Below are positions 62,161 to 64,000 of a stretch of DNA of 64,000 bases, piece by piece. The notes under the pieces were generated by a model. The model saw only the letters and a program-made list of their open reading frames with translations, had not been told where the DNA came from and searched no databases. This DNA is from Bacteroidales bacterium. Its GTDB lineage: Bacteria > Bacteroidota > Bacteroidia > Bacteroidales > UBA932. How positions within the stretch are numbered: position 1 is the first letter of the stretch; the number at the start of each line of letters is the position of its first letter. A program made the position numbers and the translations under genes. The DNA is taken from the NCBI GenBank assembly GCA_017935505.1, contig JAGBHM010000014.1:124001-188000 (forward strand), read 5' to 3'.

Positions 62161-62691
62161 ATGATTTTACGGACATTATATACTCTCTTGGCCATAGTGC
62201 TTTTTCCACTTGTATCACTGGCGGCGGAGGGCTATGTAATTGCTTTTTCCTTTTCTGCAGAGGATGCTTCCGGCAAGATTATCTACAATGAAAAGGGAAA
62301 TCTGTCGGTAAGTGGTGGAAAGTACAGGCTGGTAATGGACGATGAGTTTGCAATCGTGAGCAACGGCTCTGTGCAGTGGATATACAATCCAGCCAATGAA
62401 GATATTGTAATATCCCAAAGTGAGTTGTCGGGACAACTTTCAAAAGTTTCGGATTCTGAAGATGTGGTGAGGAGCCTTGTGTCAATACTCTCATCCTCAC
62501 AGGGAGCGGGCAGTAAAGCAGAATTTATCGAAGACAAGGCAAAGAATATTGTAGGAGCGGTACTCAGGCAAGGCAAGTCGGTATATCGTATAAAGGTTGA
62601 ATCACTCTCTGCTTCAACCTCTCTGGATGAGGGCCTGTTTGTGATTAACCCTGATGATTATCCGGACGCCTTTGTGACAGATCTCAGATAA
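62161..62691 (+). CDS. LolA-like outer membrane lipoprotein carrier protein
   Basis: The 176-residue protein has a signal peptide (about 1-20, ending LAAEG). The LolA-like half-barrel follows, with the segments GNLSVSGGKYRLVMDDEFAIVSNGSVQWIYNP read in two parts across residues 43-76. LolA ferries lipoproteins across the periplasm. It sits directly after ftsK, an order found in many bacteria. The C-terminus overlaps the converging Nudix gene by eight bases. Confidence 0.85.
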   Translation: MILRTLYTLLAIVLFPLVSLAAEGYVIAFSFSAEDASGKIIYNEKGNLSVSGGKYRLVMDDEFAIVSNGSVQWIYNPANEDIVISQSELSGQLSKVSDSEDVVRSLVSILSSSQGAGSKAEFIEDKAKNIVGAVLRQGKSVYRIKVESLSASTSLDEGLFVINPDDYPDAFVTDLR

Positions 62692-63301
62692 TTCCGTATT
62701 CGACAAATACCTCTTTGATTGAAGGATAGGTGTTGGCAATATATTGTGCCAACGCCTCTTTTTTTACCCATCGGGCCTCCTGGATATTCTCTTCGGTCTG
62801 AGGTTTAAGGGTGCCGCCTTCGCAATTCATCTTGTACCAGTATGTATGCTTCAGTATAGGCTCTCCATTCATTCTGTATGTATGGCGGGTGATGCAGATC
62901 AGTTCGCCCAGTTGCAGTCCCGATACTCCACACTCCTCTTCAACCTCCCTTACGGCAGTTGTAGAGATCTCTTCATTATCCTCCTGCTTGCCTTTTGGAA
63001 GGTCCCACAGACCATTCCTGAAGATGAGCAATACCTCTCCATTATTGTTCTCAACAACTCCTCCAGCTGCATTTATCTGCGTAAACTGCGAACAAATCTT
63101 CTGGAATTCAGTTTCAATATTGGCATCATGAACCGGAATTGCCAGTGAGCTTACTTTTGGAATACTCTCCATAAGTGCCGCAATCTCTTCTGTTTGCGAC
63201 AATATGCCGGCATTTGAAACAATGACATTGGGGTCTTTGAGCGGCAGTGACGAAATATTGCAAATTTTTAAAACTCTTTTGTCGAAGTATATATTATACA
63301 T
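62684..63301 (-). CDS. Nudix hydrolase
   Basis: The 205-residue protein has an N-terminal domain of about 85 residues and a C-terminal Nudix fold. The Nudix box is GKQEDNEEISTTAVREVEEECG, in two parts: G-x5-E and REVEEECG, with all the signature residues. Nudix enzymes cleave nucleoside diphosphates linked to another group, and the substrate here is not clear. I start at MYNIYFDKR; the longer frame would begin above the -7 element. Confidence 0.88.
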   Translation of the reverse strand: MYNIYFDKRVLKICNISSLPLKDPNVIVSNAGILSQTEEIAALMESIPKVSSLAIPVHDANIETEFQKICSQFTQINAAGGVVENNNGEVLLIFRNGLWDLPKGKQEDNEEISTTAVREVEEECGVSGLQLGELICITRHTYRMNGEPILKHTYWYKMNCEGGTLKPQTEENIQEARWVKKEALAQYIANTYPSIKEVFVEYGII

Positions 63302-63315
63302 AAAGCAGGATTTAC

Positions 63316-63333
63316 TATCTTTGTACAAAGATA
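63316..63333. promoter_or_regulatory. Palindromic divergent -7 elements for pyrE and the Nudix gene
   Basis: TATCTTTGTACAAAGATA is a perfect 18-base palindrome. Read in either direction it offers a TATCTTTG -7 element: plus 63316-63323 for pyrE, minus 63333-63326 for the Nudix gene. Both initiation points fall inside the other element. No -33 TTG is clear on either side. Confidence 0.6.
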
Positions 63334-63343
63334 CATTGTAATT

Positions 63344-63976
63344 ATGGAATCAGTAGAAAAAATTGTAGCAAAACAGCTTCTGGATGTTAAAGCTGTCAAA
63401 TTGAATGTAGAGAATCCTTTTACATGGGCTTCCGGATGGAAATCTCCTATTTATTGTGACAATAGAAAGATTCTCTCTTATCCTGCTGCCAGAAAAGTTG
63501 TATATGAATCGTTTGTGGAGATAATAAACAAACATTTCAAGGATGTTGATGTCATTGCAGGAGTTGCAACAGGTGCGATTGCATATGGTATGCTCGTTGC
63601 TGAGGCTATGGGAAAACCTTTTGTTTACGTAAGACCAAAACCGAAAGATCATGGTACCGGTGCACAGATTGAGGGTGATCTTCCAAGAGGTGCAAAAGTT
63701 GTTGTTGTTGAGGATTTGATCTCAACAGGAGGTAGCAGTTTGTCGGCTGTTGACTGTTTGCAGAAGAGCGGAGCAGTAGTGCTTGGAATGGTTGCAATAT
63801 TCACTTATAATTTTATAAGGGCCAGAAGAGCATTTGAGTATGCCAATGTGGAACTTCATACTTTGAGCCACTATGAGGCTCTCCTTGAAGAGGCTGTTGT
63901 TGAGAATTACATCAAACAGGAGGATATGGAGGTTCTCAAACAGTGGAGAATCAATCCTGAAAATTGGGGTAAATAG
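63344..63976 (+). CDS. pyrE: Orotate phosphoribosyltransferase
   Basis: PyrE makes OMP from orotate and PRPP in pyrimidine synthesis. The 210-residue protein has WASGWKSPIYCDNRKILSYP in its first half, AGVATGAIAYG for substrate binding, YVRPKPKDHGTG for the catalytic loop and the PRPP motif VVVVEDLISTGGSS. Length is standard for bacterial PyrE. The stop TAG is followed at once by an ATG of a possible next gene. Confidence 0.97.
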   Translation: MESVEKIVAKQLLDVKAVKLNVENPFTWASGWKSPIYCDNRKILSYPAARKVVYESFVEIINKHFKDVDVIAGVATGAIAYGMLVAEAMGKPFVYVRPKPKDHGTGAQIEGDLPRGAKVVVVEDLISTGGSSLSAVDCLQKSGAVVLGMVAIFTYNFIRARRAFEYANVELHTLSHYEALLEEAVVENYIKQEDMEVLKQWRINPENWGK

Positions 63977-64000
63977 ATGGGTAGCTCTAAAATTAAAGGT
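63977..64000 (+). CDS. Possible start of the next gene, 8 codons only
   Basis: An ATG directly abutting the pyrE stop opens a frame MGSSKIKG that runs off the edge. Relatives often have a small SRPBCC-type gene after pyrE, but eight codons cannot confirm that. Confidence 0.35.

Overview
This 64 kb window is a contiguous piece of a Bacteroidota chromosome, most likely order Bacteroidales. The reasons are: many Bacteroidota promoters (-33 TTTG, about 19-20 bases, -7 TAnnTTTG); families typical of the phylum (DUF3078, DUF4290, DUF3244, Ctc-type L25, short prolyl-tRNA synthetase, FadL-like porins, TPR/HTH membrane regulators); and almost no Shine-Dalgarno sequences. Apart from one small remnant next to a tRNA it is dense housekeeping DNA. 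I saw no IS element, prophage, rRNA or CRISPR array.

Layout. 1-6.4 kb: start of a reverse rubrerythrin (-), rplY-pth, two small lipoproteins, then a minus-strand group (nucleotidyltransferase, CPBP protease, ManA-like isomerase with a His/Cys-rich tail, S4 RNA-binding protein) and an FtsB/DivIC protein. 6.4-12.9 kb (-): HAD phosphatase, M64 peptidase, purB, DoxX-like protein, tmk, folP. 12.9-17.6 kb (-): rimP-nusA-infB. 17.7-20.6 kb (+): membrane polyferredoxin plus Tat-type Fe-S aldo/keto reductase. 20.7-24.6 kb (+): lipid A genes lpxD-lpxC-fabZ-lpxA and wbqC, with lpxC and fabZ as separate genes. 24.6-34.1 kb: FadL porin and a Trp/His/Tyr-rich lipoprotein (-), proS, two conserved unknowns, tilS (+), sppA (-). 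34.2-37.5 kb (+): a probable metal-handling set (Cys/His-rich exported protein, TonB receptor, exported HMA protein). 37.6-43.7 kb (+): GH9-deacetylase fusion, nfnAB, hisS. 43.75 kb: initiator tRNA-Met, followed by about 450 bp of decayed sequence. 44.3-52.4 kb: small membrane protein, serine hydrolase, phosphatase (+), then hydrolases, DUF3244 protein, TPR/HTH regulator and ABC-F ATPase (-). 52.5-57.6 kb: Asp/Glu racemase and glutamate transporter (+) facing gadC-gadB (-), with a candidate structured RNA between them. 57.8-64 kb (+): perR-rubrerythrin, DUF4290, ftsK, lolA, Nudix (-), pyrE.

How the parts work together. Oxidative stress: PerR with an operator inside its own promoter, rubrerythrin beside it, and a reverse rubrerythrin at the left edge. 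Acid and glutamate metabolism: glutamate uptake, decarboxylation, GABA export and acidic amino acid racemisation. Envelope: lipid A synthesis, porin, lipoprotein carrier, division proteins. Electron transfer: polyferredoxin with aldo/keto reductase, and NfnAB. The items most worth a second look are the candidate RNA at 54.5 kb, the cysteine-free PerR and its operator, the metal-rich tail on the ManA-like protein, the metal-handling set, the GH9-deacetylase fusion, the TPR regulator/DUF3244/70-aa set and the split lpxC/fabZ.
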